Part shown: piece by piece, positions 29,202 through 37,641 of the stretch | Layout: every line of letters starts with the position of its first letter | How positions within the stretch are numbered: the first letter of the stretch is position 1 | NCBI GenBank assembly: GCA_009693615.1 | Contig: SHWX01000003.1 | Span: 1 to 44,074 of the forward strand | DNA: 44,074 bases | Source of the DNA: Chitinophagaceae bacterium | GTDB taxonomy: Bacteria > Bacteroidota > Bacteroidia > Chitinophagales > Chitinophagaceae | Direction: 5' to 3' | Translations under genes and position numbers: made by a program | Notes under the pieces: generated by a model | The model's input: the letters and a program-made list of their open reading frames with translations, nothing else | Told to the model about the DNA's origin: nothing | Databases searched by the model: none

Positions 29202-29298
29202 ATAAAATGCATAGCTTTCCCCCAAAAGCTCTTCAAAAGAACTCCATTTGAAGAAATATAATATCCAATTGAGTTACCTATTAAGTTTCGTAATAGGT
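29171..29298 (-). ncRNA. Candidate structured RNA or attenuating leader (four consecutive hairpins ending in terminator)
   Basis: Stems ACCTATTA/TAATAGGT (29276-29298), CTTCAAA/TTTGAAG (29231-29253), AGCTTT/AAAGCT (29213-29230), AAGGGAG/CTCCCTT (29176-29201). No convincing ORF. Confidence 0.4.
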
Positions 29299-29369
29299 TA
29301 TTTCCTATATTTAGGGCAATAAAGAAATTTATAGAATAAGTTATTTACCTAATTTAAAATTGATAATCA

Positions 29370-30776
29370 ATGAAATACGTAAAATCTATCATATTCACAA
29401 TTTTTTTATATTTTCTTATTGTTTTAAGGGCTAATGCCGCTATCATTCAGCTCCCAGAACTGTTTACAATAACTAATAATCCATTTTTAGATAAGATAAC
29501 CAGTATAAATGACCTAGAATGCAAGGTTTTTCTATCTAAGCAAAATGAAATGATTCCTATTGAGGGGACCATTTTTAAGATGAATGGACAGGAGCTGATA
29601 AAGACTAAAGAGAGTCTTTACTTATTTATATCGCAAACAGGGGTTATTTATCAATTAGAGGGAAAGGTAGATTCTACCTATTCTTTTCGTAGAATTGACG
29701 CCACTATTAACATTAATTACAATATAGCGAGTAACAATTTTGTTTGGGATAAACATATTTATAGTTATGGTGGCTATGGTTTTTGGAAATTAAATGGTCA
29801 TTTGAGGGCTTTTAATTTTTTAGACAGGGAATGGGATATTGCACCTACTAATAATGAAATCATATCCAATGGGCATAATTGGTTTTCCAAAAAAGAAGGT
29901 AGAGTATATGTACCCTTTCAGTCCATTATCAATGCAGGCATTGTGGGCCCTGAAAGTATATCAGGAAAAAAAAACTATGATAGCTATTACTTAGACCTTG
30001 CTTCTAAAAAATGGGTAAAATTAGGAACGATGCATGCGAGCGCCAAAAAATTGGTAGAAGAATCTAGCATAACAAATTCATTTTTTGCAATTGACAGCGG
30101 GTACATTTATTTACATCAGGATGAAGCTTACTATTTTAATTTCATTTCTAATAAAATATACAAATCTAAAAATTCAGAACTGAATCAGTTTTTTATAAGA
30201 AGGGCGAATAGTAAAGATATTTTTTTATACAAAGACTCTCTTTTTAGTTTTAGTCCAGAGAGTCAATCTTATTCTACAAAAAAATTGTTATCCGCGTCAT
30301 TCGAACTATTGAATTTTCCTATTTGGGGGCTTGATAATAATTATTTTTATGTCATTGCCTTCGTTATTTTTATATTGACAGCATTTGGTTTTTCTATTTG
30401 GCTATTTAATAGAAGCGTTGATAAAAAACTAAAGCATTCGCATCTTAAAATATTGAAATCAAAATCGACCAATCAGGCCTTTGTGGGCACGGAGGTGGCT
30501 TTAATTTCTTTATTACTAAGAAGCTCTAAAAAAGGCATGAATGTTGAAATTAATGAAATTAATCATGTGTTGGGTATTAAGGATAAAAATGTGGGGCTAC
30601 AGAAAAAAGTGAGAAGTGATATGATTAACGCTATTAACGAAAAGTACCAATTTGTTACACAATCTGAATTACAGCTTATAAGTAGTGTGCGCAAGGAAGA
30701 CGATAAAAGATTTTACGAATACTTTATATCGGCTACTGAAATAAAATCTATTGAGCGAATTTTAGAGCAAAATTGA
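29370..30776 (+). CDS. Uncharacterised single-pass membrane protein: periplasmic (propeller-like?) domain + TM + cytoplasmic possible wHTH domain
   Basis: N-terminal signal peptide, aromatic/Gly-rich repeats, TM YFYVIAFVIFILTAFGFSIWLF, then helical tail TEVALISLLLRSSKKGMNVEINEINHVLGIKDKNVGLQKKVRSDMINAINEKY. Confidence 0.6.
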   Translation: MKYVKSIIFTIFLYFLIVLRANAAIIQLPELFTITNNPFLDKITSINDLECKVFLSKQNEMIPIEGTIFKMNGQELIKTKESLYLFISQTGVIYQLEGKVDSTYSFRRIDATININYNIASNNFVWDKHIYSYGGYGFWKLNGHLRAFNFLDREWDIAPTNNEIISNGHNWFSKKEGRVYVPFQSIINAGIVGPESISGKKNYDSYYLDLASKKWVKLGTMHASAKKLVEESSITNSFFAIDSGYIYLHQDEAYYFNFISNKIYKSKNSELNQFFIRRANSKDIFLYKDSLFSFSPESQSYSTKKLLSASFELLNFPIWGLDNNYFYVIAFVIFILTAFGFSIWLFNRSVDKKLKHSHLKILKSKSTNQAFVGTEVALISLLLRSSKKGMNVEINEINHVLGIKDKNVGLQKKVRSDMINAINEKYQFVTQSELQLISSVRKEDDKRFYEYFISATEIKSIERILEQN

Positions 30777-30847
30777 TTTGTCATAAAATTGTAAAATTAT
30801 ATGGTCCTTAGACTAAGTTTTATCTTGAATATAGGTATCTGTGTATT

Positions 30848-30863
30848 CAAAGTTCGAACTTTG
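30848..30863. promoter_or_regulatory. 16-bp perfect palindrome CAAAGTTCGAACTTTG
   Basis: Identical to its reverse complement; ends 7 nt before ATG 30871. Confidence 0.6.
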
Positions 30864-30885
30864 CGGCTTCATGTGTAAGAAGCCG
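30864..30885 (+). promoter_or_regulatory. Hairpin CGGCTTC-ATGTGTAA-GAAGCCG with start codon in loop
   Basis: Perfect 7-bp stem, 8-nt loop beginning with ATG at 30871-30873. Confidence 0.5.
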
Positions 30886-32967
30886 TTAATATTATTATTT
30901 TTTATTATTCCTCAATGCTTATGGAGCCAAGCCCAGTTTGTAAAAGATACCTTATTTACAAATGGCGACAGTGTGGTGGTTTCAGCTACAAGATCGGAGC
31001 GTAAATTGAGTAATTTGACTGTTCCCGTTACACTTATTAATGCCCAAACTATTCAACAAACTGGCTCTATTCGATTAACCGACATACTCAAAGAACAAAC
31101 CGGCTTAACCATGACAAGTGGTTTTGGTGCCGGTATACAATTGCAAGGGTTAAACCCCGACTACACTATTATTTTAATAAATGGAGAACCTCTAGTAGGA
31201 AGAACTGCTGGTGTACTTGATTTAAATAGAATTGCACTAGGTAATATTAAAAAAATTGAAATTGTGAAAGGGCCTTCTTCTAGCTTATATGGAAGTGAGG
31301 CCATGGCGGGAGTAATTAATATCATTACAGATGCTTCCAACAAGGTACCCTTAGAAGCTTCACTAAGAATGGGTACCTATAATACCAAGGATATCAATTT
31401 AAACAGTGGGCTTCGTTCAAAATCTATTTTTTACCAAGGTTTTTATAATTACTATGCCACCGACGGGTATAGCATAAGACCCAATAGTAATAATAGAATT
31501 ACTACACCTATTAATAGGCTAACTACTAGCCAACAAATTAAATTAAATATTAACGACCGTACTAGTATTTTATTCAACGCAAGACTTACCGATGAAACTA
31601 TAAAAAGTAATATAGCCGTTTCAAATGGAGGGGTTACTATAAACTCCAATGGGAAGGAACACAATACCGATGCCAATTTGAGCGCTACTTTGAATTACCG
31701 TTTTACGCCTAATTTAAAAACAAGTTTTCGTAGTTATCTAACCAACTATATTTCAAAACAAGATTTATTAACTATTTCAGGGGCGCCTTATAACGATCTT
31801 TTAAATCATTTATTTAAAAGAGTAGAAAATCAAACCGACTGGGCAGTGGGTAAAAACTTAAATGGAATTTTTGGAATGGGCGCTGTTTGGGAAGGTGTAA
31901 AGAGTAGCAGATATGATAGTGAAAAATTAAGAAAAGAAAATGCTGTTCAGTATGGTTTTACACAGTGGGAATGGACAGCTTCCGATAAATTTATTATCAT
32001 TGGTGGTATAAGATTTGATAAAAATGCAACCTACGCTTCGGCTTGGAGTCCAAAACTTTCAATGCTATATAAATTGAATGCTTCTCATAAAATTAGATTA
32101 AGTATTGGGCAAGGGTTTAAAGCCCCCGATTTTAGACAACTATACTTAAACTTTACCAATGCGGCGGCAGGTAATTATAGTGTATTTGGTTCGGCGCAAG
32201 CTCAAAAAGTAATTGGTCAATTAAATAGCTTAGGGCAAATAGGTGTCTTATATAATAATTATTATTTATTAAAAGACTTAGAACCAGAATCCTCTAATGG
32301 CATGCACCTTTCTTGGGAATGGACGCCTACTAGCAAGACATTTATTAACACGCAACTATTTAGAAACGACATTACCAATTTAATTGAAGTGCAACAAGTG
32401 GGCACTTATTTCAGCGGCGCACAAATATTTAGTTATTTAAATATTGGAAGGGCCTTTACACAAGGCTTGGAGTTAGAGTTTAAACAAAATATAAATAATC
32501 ATTTGGTTTTTAGTGGTGGCTATCAATATTTAATCACTGGCGACAAAGACCAGATAGCTGAAATTAAAGCCGGCACAGTATATACTAGAAATGCTAGTAA
32601 TATGAGTACTAGATTAACTATGTCGGATTATGCAGGCCTTCCCAATGTAAGTAAACATAAAGCACAATTAAAAATTAATTATACCAACCAGAAGGGGGTG
32701 TTTGCAAATGCAAGAATTATTTATAGAAGTAAATGGGCTGTCAATAATACCAACGGTAACGAAGTATACGACAATGGAGATGATTTTGCACAAAGCTATT
32801 TTTCATTGCACAGTTCAATTGGAAAAGAATATCAAAATGGCCTCACAGTTCAACTGGGTGCTGATAATATCAACAATTATATCGATGCTATTCATTTACC
32901 CAACCTAGCAGGCAGAACTTATTTCATAAACCTTAAATATCAAATTAAATATAAATCTCAAAAATAA
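30871..32967 (+). CDS. TonB-dependent receptor (heme/hemin-type by linkage to HmuY-like gene)
   Basis: Signal peptide MCKKPLILLFFIIPQCLWSQ; VVSATRSERKLSNLTVPVTLINAQTIQQTGSIRLTDILKEQTGL...IEIVKGPSSSLYGSEAMAGVINIITD. ORF track starts at in-frame GTG 30841. Confidence 0.92.
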   Translation: MCKKPLILLFFIIPQCLWSQAQFVKDTLFTNGDSVVVSATRSERKLSNLTVPVTLINAQTIQQTGSIRLTDILKEQTGLTMTSGFGAGIQLQGLNPDYTIILINGEPLVGRTAGVLDLNRIALGNIKKIEIVKGPSSSLYGSEAMAGVINIITDASNKVPLEASLRMGTYNTKDINLNSGLRSKSIFYQGFYNYYATDGYSIRPNSNNRITTPINRLTTSQQIKLNINDRTSILFNARLTDETIKSNIAVSNGGVTINSNGKEHNTDANLSATLNYRFTPNLKTSFRSYLTNYISKQDLLTISGAPYNDLLNHLFKRVENQTDWAVGKNLNGIFGMGAVWEGVKSSRYDSEKLRKENAVQYGFTQWEWTASDKFIIIGGIRFDKNATYASAWSPKLSMLYKLNASHKIRLSIGQGFKAPDFRQLYLNFTNAAAGNYSVFGSAQAQKVIGQLNSLGQIGVLYNNYYLLKDLEPESSNGMHLSWEWTPTSKTFINTQLFRNDITNLIEVQQVGTYFSGAQIFSYLNIGRAFTQGLELEFKQNINNHLVFSGGYQYLITGDKDQIAEIKAGTVYTRNASNMSTRLTMSDYAGLPNVSKHKAQLKINYTNQKGVFANARIIYRSKWAVNNTNGNEVYDNGDDFAQSYFSLHSSIGKEYQNGLTVQLGADNINNYIDAIHLPNLAGRTYFINLKYQIKYKSQK

Positions 32968-32974
32968 ATAAACC

Positions 32975-33622
32975 ATGAAAAAGCAATTTTTAAAAATCAC
33001 ATTTGTATTAGTAGCAGCAATACAAATAGTAGCATGTTCAAAATCAGAAACTATTACTGTGCCTGTAGTTACTGTAAGTACAAAAGTAGTTAAGGATTTA
33101 ATCGCAGATACTGTACTTGGTATTGCCTCTAACGGAATGCCCTATAGTGCTGGAAAGTATACATTTTACAGTTTAGAAAATAATGCCATTGTTCCTAGTA
33201 TCGATAGCGCAAGCGCCAAATGGGATTTAGCTTTTATGTCTACTAGAATTATAACCAATGGTGGTACAAGTGGTCCTGCTTTAGGCGGCGCCTTTATTTA
33301 CACTGGCTTATTCGATGATTTAAAAACTATTTCCGCCGATTCTATTTTTAAAACAGACAATGCGCCTACTTATGCTGTTACAACTGGAAGTGGTAAGGGA
33401 TGGTATACCTATGATCAATTAACAAGTTTAATTAACCCATTAGCAGGAAGGGTATTAGTCATTAGAACAGCATCTGGTAAATACGCAAAACTAGAAATTA
33501 CTTCTTATTATAAAGGAGGCGTGACATTACCTGTTTCTGCATCTGATGTAGAAAAATTAACCAAGCAACGCTACTATAATTTTAGATATACTTATCAATC
33601 AAACGGATCTAAAGTATTTTAA
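32975..33622 (+). CDS. HmuY family lipoprotein (heme-binding-like)
   Basis: Lipobox IQIVACSK; SAKWDLAFMSTRIITNGGTSG, GKGWYTYDQLTSLINPLAGRVLVIRTASGKYAKLEITSYYKGG typical of HmuY proteins; 7 bp after TonB receptor. Confidence 0.9.
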   Translation: MKKQFLKITFVLVAAIQIVACSKSETITVPVVTVSTKVVKDLIADTVLGIASNGMPYSAGKYTFYSLENNAIVPSIDSASAKWDLAFMSTRIITNGGTSGPALGGAFIYTGLFDDLKTISADSIFKTDNAPTYAVTTGSGKGWYTYDQLTSLINPLAGRVLVIRTASGKYAKLEITSYYKGGVTLPVSASDVEKLTKQRYYNFRYTYQSNGSKVF

Positions 33623-33658
33623 ATAAATAGTAAATAAAATTTTCTTTCTCCCAAAGTG

Positions 33659-33703
33659 CTCCCCATAAGCAGTCTATTTTTTTAGACTGTGGGGAGTTTT
33701 TTT
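33659..33703 (+). terminator. Intrinsic terminator downstream of hmuY-like gene
   Basis: CTCCCC...CAGTCTA-TTTTTT-TAGACTG-T-GGGGAG followed by T7. Confidence 0.88.
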
Positions 33704-33719
33704 ATGCTAGTTTAAATAT

Positions 33720-35216
33720 TTAGCGTTCTAATTTAAAATTAGCATCGGTAGCTGGACGCTTCGCTAAGTTGGCTACTTTCCAACCACTGCGGTACATCCA
33801 GTCGGCCATTTTCTTTAGCTTAGGGTAGTTAATATTTTCTGCATTATCAAGTGGTGTATGATAATCTTCATGTAATAAGGTAGTATACATCACAGCAGGA
33901 ATGCCTAATCTTGCATAAGGCAGATGGTCGCTTCTAAAATACCAGCCTTCTACATGGGTTACTTTATCGTAGGTGGTATCTAATTTAAACTTAGGCCCTT
34001 CATTATTGGCAGCTAAAATAAGGTTCACTAATTCAGTTGAATTTTTATGCGGAGATTGCATACCTAAAAAGGCAGCGCTATCTATATGATTTCTACCAAT
34101 CATATCACCATTTAATACGGTAACTATATTTTTAATAGGTACAGTAGGATGCTGCACATAATATCTTGAACCTAATAAACCTCTTTCTTCAGCGCCATGA
34201 ATCACAAATAAAATAGAACGCTTCGCTGGGTTTTTCATAAAGGCTCTTGCATTAGCAAGCATAGCCACATCTACACTTGCATTATCATCTGCGCCATAAT
34301 AAGTAGAATCATTATTTTGTGCATTTCTAATACCATGTGCATCTTGATGACCACTGTATAAAACATATTCTTCTTTTAACTTAGGATCGGTGCCATTTAT
34401 TTTTCCAATAATATTTACAGAAGGGTAACTGTATTTATCTACTAGAATATTGGCATTCATAAAGGCAGTATTATTTTGCAAATCTGCTTTTACATTCGCA
34501 TGCATCCATAAAATAGGCACAGTAGTAGTAAGCGTTACATTGGCACCACCATCAATATCATAAGTGCCTCTTTTAAAATTTTCTGCAGCGTCGTCCCAAG
34601 CTTTTTCCGCAATATCATCTGCAATAATAATAACGGCGGAAGCACCTTTTCTTATAAGTGGCATAGCATATTTAGTTTGCACACTCCTGCTATAGCGCCA
34701 AGTAGGCAAAGAAACATTGGTATTAATTCCTAGAGCAGAAGCTTCAATAGCCACTACTTTATTTTTAATATCTAATTTTAAAGTATCTATGTCTGCAGCA
34801 TTACCTAAATACACAATAGGCGCCACTATGGTAGCATTCGCCATTTGTGCCACAGCCACTTCATTCCATAGCTTTGCAGTTTTATTATTAATTTTTATCA
34901 CCGACTTATCTGAAATATGATTGCGCCATAAATTAAAGAACTGTAAATAAGTACCATCGTCGCCTGCAGGTAACAAACCAATACTTCTATATTTTTCAAC
35001 CAACCACATAGATGCTTTTAATTCATCTAAAGTACCAGCCGATCTTCCATTAAAATGTGCATCGGTAAGGGTGTATAAATCTTTTTTTAATTCGCTTTCT
35101 TTAATGTATTTCAAACCTGGAGGGGGTGCGTTTTGAGCCAATAAAGAACTGCTTATAAATACTATAAGAAAACAGTTCATTGTGAATACTAGAATATTTG
35201 TTTGATTTTTTTTCAT
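33720..35216 (-). CDS. M28 family zinc peptidase with PA-like domain, secreted
   Basis: YSGHQDAHG, YYGADDNASVDVAML, FVIHGAEERGLLGSRYYV, RSDHLPYARLGIPAVMYTT. Confidence 0.92.
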   Translation of the reverse strand: MKKNQTNILVFTMNCFLIVFISSSLLAQNAPPPGLKYIKESELKKDLYTLTDAHFNGRSAGTLDELKASMWLVEKYRSIGLLPAGDDGTYLQFFNLWRNHISDKSVIKINNKTAKLWNEVAVAQMANATIVAPIVYLGNAADIDTLKLDIKNKVVAIEASALGINTNVSLPTWRYSRSVQTKYAMPLIRKGASAVIIIADDIAEKAWDDAAENFKRGTYDIDGGANVTLTTTVPILWMHANVKADLQNNTAFMNANILVDKYSYPSVNIIGKINGTDPKLKEEYVLYSGHQDAHGIRNAQNNDSTYYGADDNASVDVAMLANARAFMKNPAKRSILFVIHGAEERGLLGSRYYVQHPTVPIKNIVTVLNGDMIGRNHIDSAAFLGMQSPHKNSTELVNLILAANNEGPKFKLDTTYDKVTHVEGWYFRSDHLPYARLGIPAVMYTTLLHEDYHTPLDNAENINYPKLKKMADWMYRSGWKVANLAKRPATDANFKLER

Positions 35217-35239
35217 TAGATTATTTTTATAAAATTAAA

Positions 35240-35725
35240 TTATTTTTTTGCTTTAAAGCTCCATGTAAAATTAAACTCAGCAACCACTTCGCCTTTTGAA
35301 TTCGTGCCCACCGTCTTACAAATTACTGTTTTTCCTTCACCCGTAGCAATTGTTTCATTAATGGCTGCTTGAATAGCTAAGCCATCTTCACAGCTAAATA
35401 AAATAGTACCTGTTGCTTTTTTTAAAAAATTGGCCTGCGTACTAACTACTAGCATACTTATTTTAGGCACTCTTTGATAAACTTGAGCAAAGGCTAACAT
35501 GCCACAAGTCATTTCTGCTGCCATGGCTTCCACCGCAAAATAAATAGATTGAAAGGGGTTTTGACTAAACCAAGAGTAGCGAATACGCACCACACATTTA
35601 TTTGCATCAAAATGTTGAATTCTTAAACCCGCAAAAAAAGCGGCTGGTAATTTTTGAAATAAAAAAAATCCGAAGGAAATAGGGTTGGTAATTAAACGAC
35701 TGAATTTACTAAAGGCTGGGTTCAT
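35240..35725 (-). CDS. DUF4442 hotdog-fold (thioesterase-like) protein
   Basis: LPAAFFAGLRIQHFDANKCVVRIRYSWFSQNPFQSIYFAVEAMAAEMTCG; typical size and motif. Confidence 0.8.
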   Translation of the reverse strand: MNPAFSKFSRLITNPISFGFFLFQKLPAAFFAGLRIQHFDANKCVVRIRYSWFSQNPFQSIYFAVEAMAAEMTCGMLAFAQVYQRVPKISMLVVSTQANFLKKATGTILFSCEDGLAIQAAINETIATGEGKTVICKTVGTNSKGEVVAEFNFTWSFKAKK

Positions 35726-35852
35726 AGTGTATATGCTTGTGCTATAAAATTAAGGATATCTTAGATGAAAGGGCTTCTGATTTATAAAATTTATAACTAA
35801 GAAAGATGATTAAACTTGGTTTGGCCTAGAACTGTAGCTTTGGTATTGAAAA

Positions 35853-35877
35853 AAAGGCAGTCTCAATGGGTGCCTTT
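35853..35877 (+). promoter_or_regulatory. Stem-loop AAAGGCA/TGCCTTT near the predicted 5' end of the downstream operon
   Basis: AAAGGCA 35853-35859, TGCCTTT 35871-35877; TAGCTTTG (TAnnTTTG-like) at 35835-35842. Confidence 0.35.
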
Positions 35878-35917
35878 ATAAGTTTATAGCCTAATTTTAA
35901 GACCAAAACCAATTACT

Positions 35918-37624
35918 ATGACTCAAGGATTGCAAAGCTATGATTACATTGTTTTTATACTCTACTTTTTAATAATTGCCAGCTATGGATTTTGGATCTA
36001 TAAACGCAAACAATCGGCCACAGCTAATTCCACCGATTTCTTTTTAGCAGAAGGTCAATTAACCTGGTGGGCTATTGGAGCAAGTTTAATTGCCTCTAAT
36101 ATTTCAGCAGAACAATTTATTGGCATGAGTGGGAATGGTTTTAGATTAGGTATCGCTATTTCTGCTTATGAGTGGATAGCAGCCGTTTCATTAGTAGTGG
36201 TGGGTGTATTTTTTATGCCGGTGTATTTGAAAAACAGAATTTACACCATGCCACAGTTTTTAAAAACAAGGTATAACGAAACAGTGGCCATGATCATGGC
36301 TATCTTTTGGTTGTTCTTATACATATTTGTAAACCTTACTTCCATTTTATATTTAGGAGCTATTGCTATTAATAATTTAACTGGTGGCGCGCATTTTCAT
36401 TTAATTATGATAGGCCTTGCGCTATTTGCCTTGTTCATTACTCTAGGAGGTATGAAAGTAATTGGCTACACCGATGTCATACAAGTATTAGTATTAACGG
36501 TGGGAGGACTTATCACTTCTTATATAGCATTAACAGTAGTAGGTGAAAAGTTTGGCTATGGTAATAATGCCATTGCAGGATTTAATCATTTATTAAAAGC
36601 AGCACCCGATCATTTTAATATGATATTTGATAAGCCAGGTGCAGGTGCTACACAAAAACAAATTGACGATTATTCAAGCTTACCAGGACTTGCTATGATG
36701 GCAGCCGGTATGTGGGTAGCGAATTTAAATTATTGGGGATGTAATCAATACATTACACAAAGAGCCTTAGGCGCCGATTTAAAAACAGCAAGAACTGGAA
36801 TTTTCTTTGCAGCCTTTTTAAAATTATTAATGCCTGTTCTAGTGGTGCTTCCAGGTATTGCAGCATATGTTTTATATCAAAATGGAGGCTTGCAACAAGA
36901 AATGTTAAGTAATGGTAGTTTGAATCAGGATAATGCTTATTCTTCTGTAGTAGGGTTTTTACCTGTTGGGCTGAAAGGCTTGTCCATGGCCGCTTTAACA
37001 GCAGCTATTGTAGCTTCTTTAGCAGGCAAAGCTAATAGCATATCCACTATTTATTCTTTAGATATTTATAAAAAATATATTAATAGAGAGGCTTCTGATA
37101 CTAAAATTGTAAACACAGGACGCATTATAATTATTATCTCTTTAATCATTGCAATAATAATTAACTGGAACGATACATTAGGTATTGGTGGAAAAGGTGG
37201 CTTTGAATTTATTCAAAAATATACAGGTTATATTTCACCTGCTATCTTCCCTGTTTTCTTATTAGGTTTCTTCTGGAAAAAAGCAACTTCAAAAGCAGCT
37301 ATCACTGGAATTATTATTGGAGTGGTATTGTCTATTGTATTTGATAAGTTTATAGTGGGCCTCGCTGGCAATGAAACTATTTTATATACTGCTTATTCTA
37401 ATGGACATGGTGGTTTTGAAATTCCTTATTTAATTCAAATGGGATTAGTATTTGCCTTTACCATGATTACCATTGTACTTGTAAGTTTATTGGATAAGGC
37501 TGGTCAAAAACATGAAAACGATTTAATAGAAGACAACACTAAATATAAATTGACCAATGCCAATTTAGCAATGATTATTATTGTACTTGGATTAGTAGCT
37601 GCTATGTATATTCGTTTTTGGTAA
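35918..37624 (+). CDS. Sodium:solute symporter (SSS family)
   Basis: Multi-TM; DFFLAEGQLTWWAIGASLIASNISAEQFIGMSGNGFRLGIAISAYEW typical SSS signature. Confidence 0.92.
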   Translation: MTQGLQSYDYIVFILYFLIIASYGFWIYKRKQSATANSTDFFLAEGQLTWWAIGASLIASNISAEQFIGMSGNGFRLGIAISAYEWIAAVSLVVVGVFFMPVYLKNRIYTMPQFLKTRYNETVAMIMAIFWLFLYIFVNLTSILYLGAIAINNLTGGAHFHLIMIGLALFALFITLGGMKVIGYTDVIQVLVLTVGGLITSYIALTVVGEKFGYGNNAIAGFNHLLKAAPDHFNMIFDKPGAGATQKQIDDYSSLPGLAMMAAGMWVANLNYWGCNQYITQRALGADLKTARTGIFFAAFLKLLMPVLVVLPGIAAYVLYQNGGLQQEMLSNGSLNQDNAYSSVVGFLPVGLKGLSMAALTAAIVASLAGKANSISTIYSLDIYKKYINREASDTKIVNTGRIIIIISLIIAIIINWNDTLGIGGKGGFEFIQKYTGYISPAIFPVFLLGFFWKKATSKAAITGIIIGVVLSIVFDKFIVGLAGNETILYTAYSNGHGGFEIPYLIQMGLVFAFTMITIVLVSLLDKAGQKHENDLIEDNTKYKLTNANLAMIIIVLGLVAAMYIRFW

Positions 37625-37641
37625 ATAATAATTTAATTAAA

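Noticed and set aside
29073-29261. 62-aa plus-strand ORF between DUF47 and the membrane protein
   Set aside because: Runs through the terminator hairpin and other stems; no recognisable protein features.
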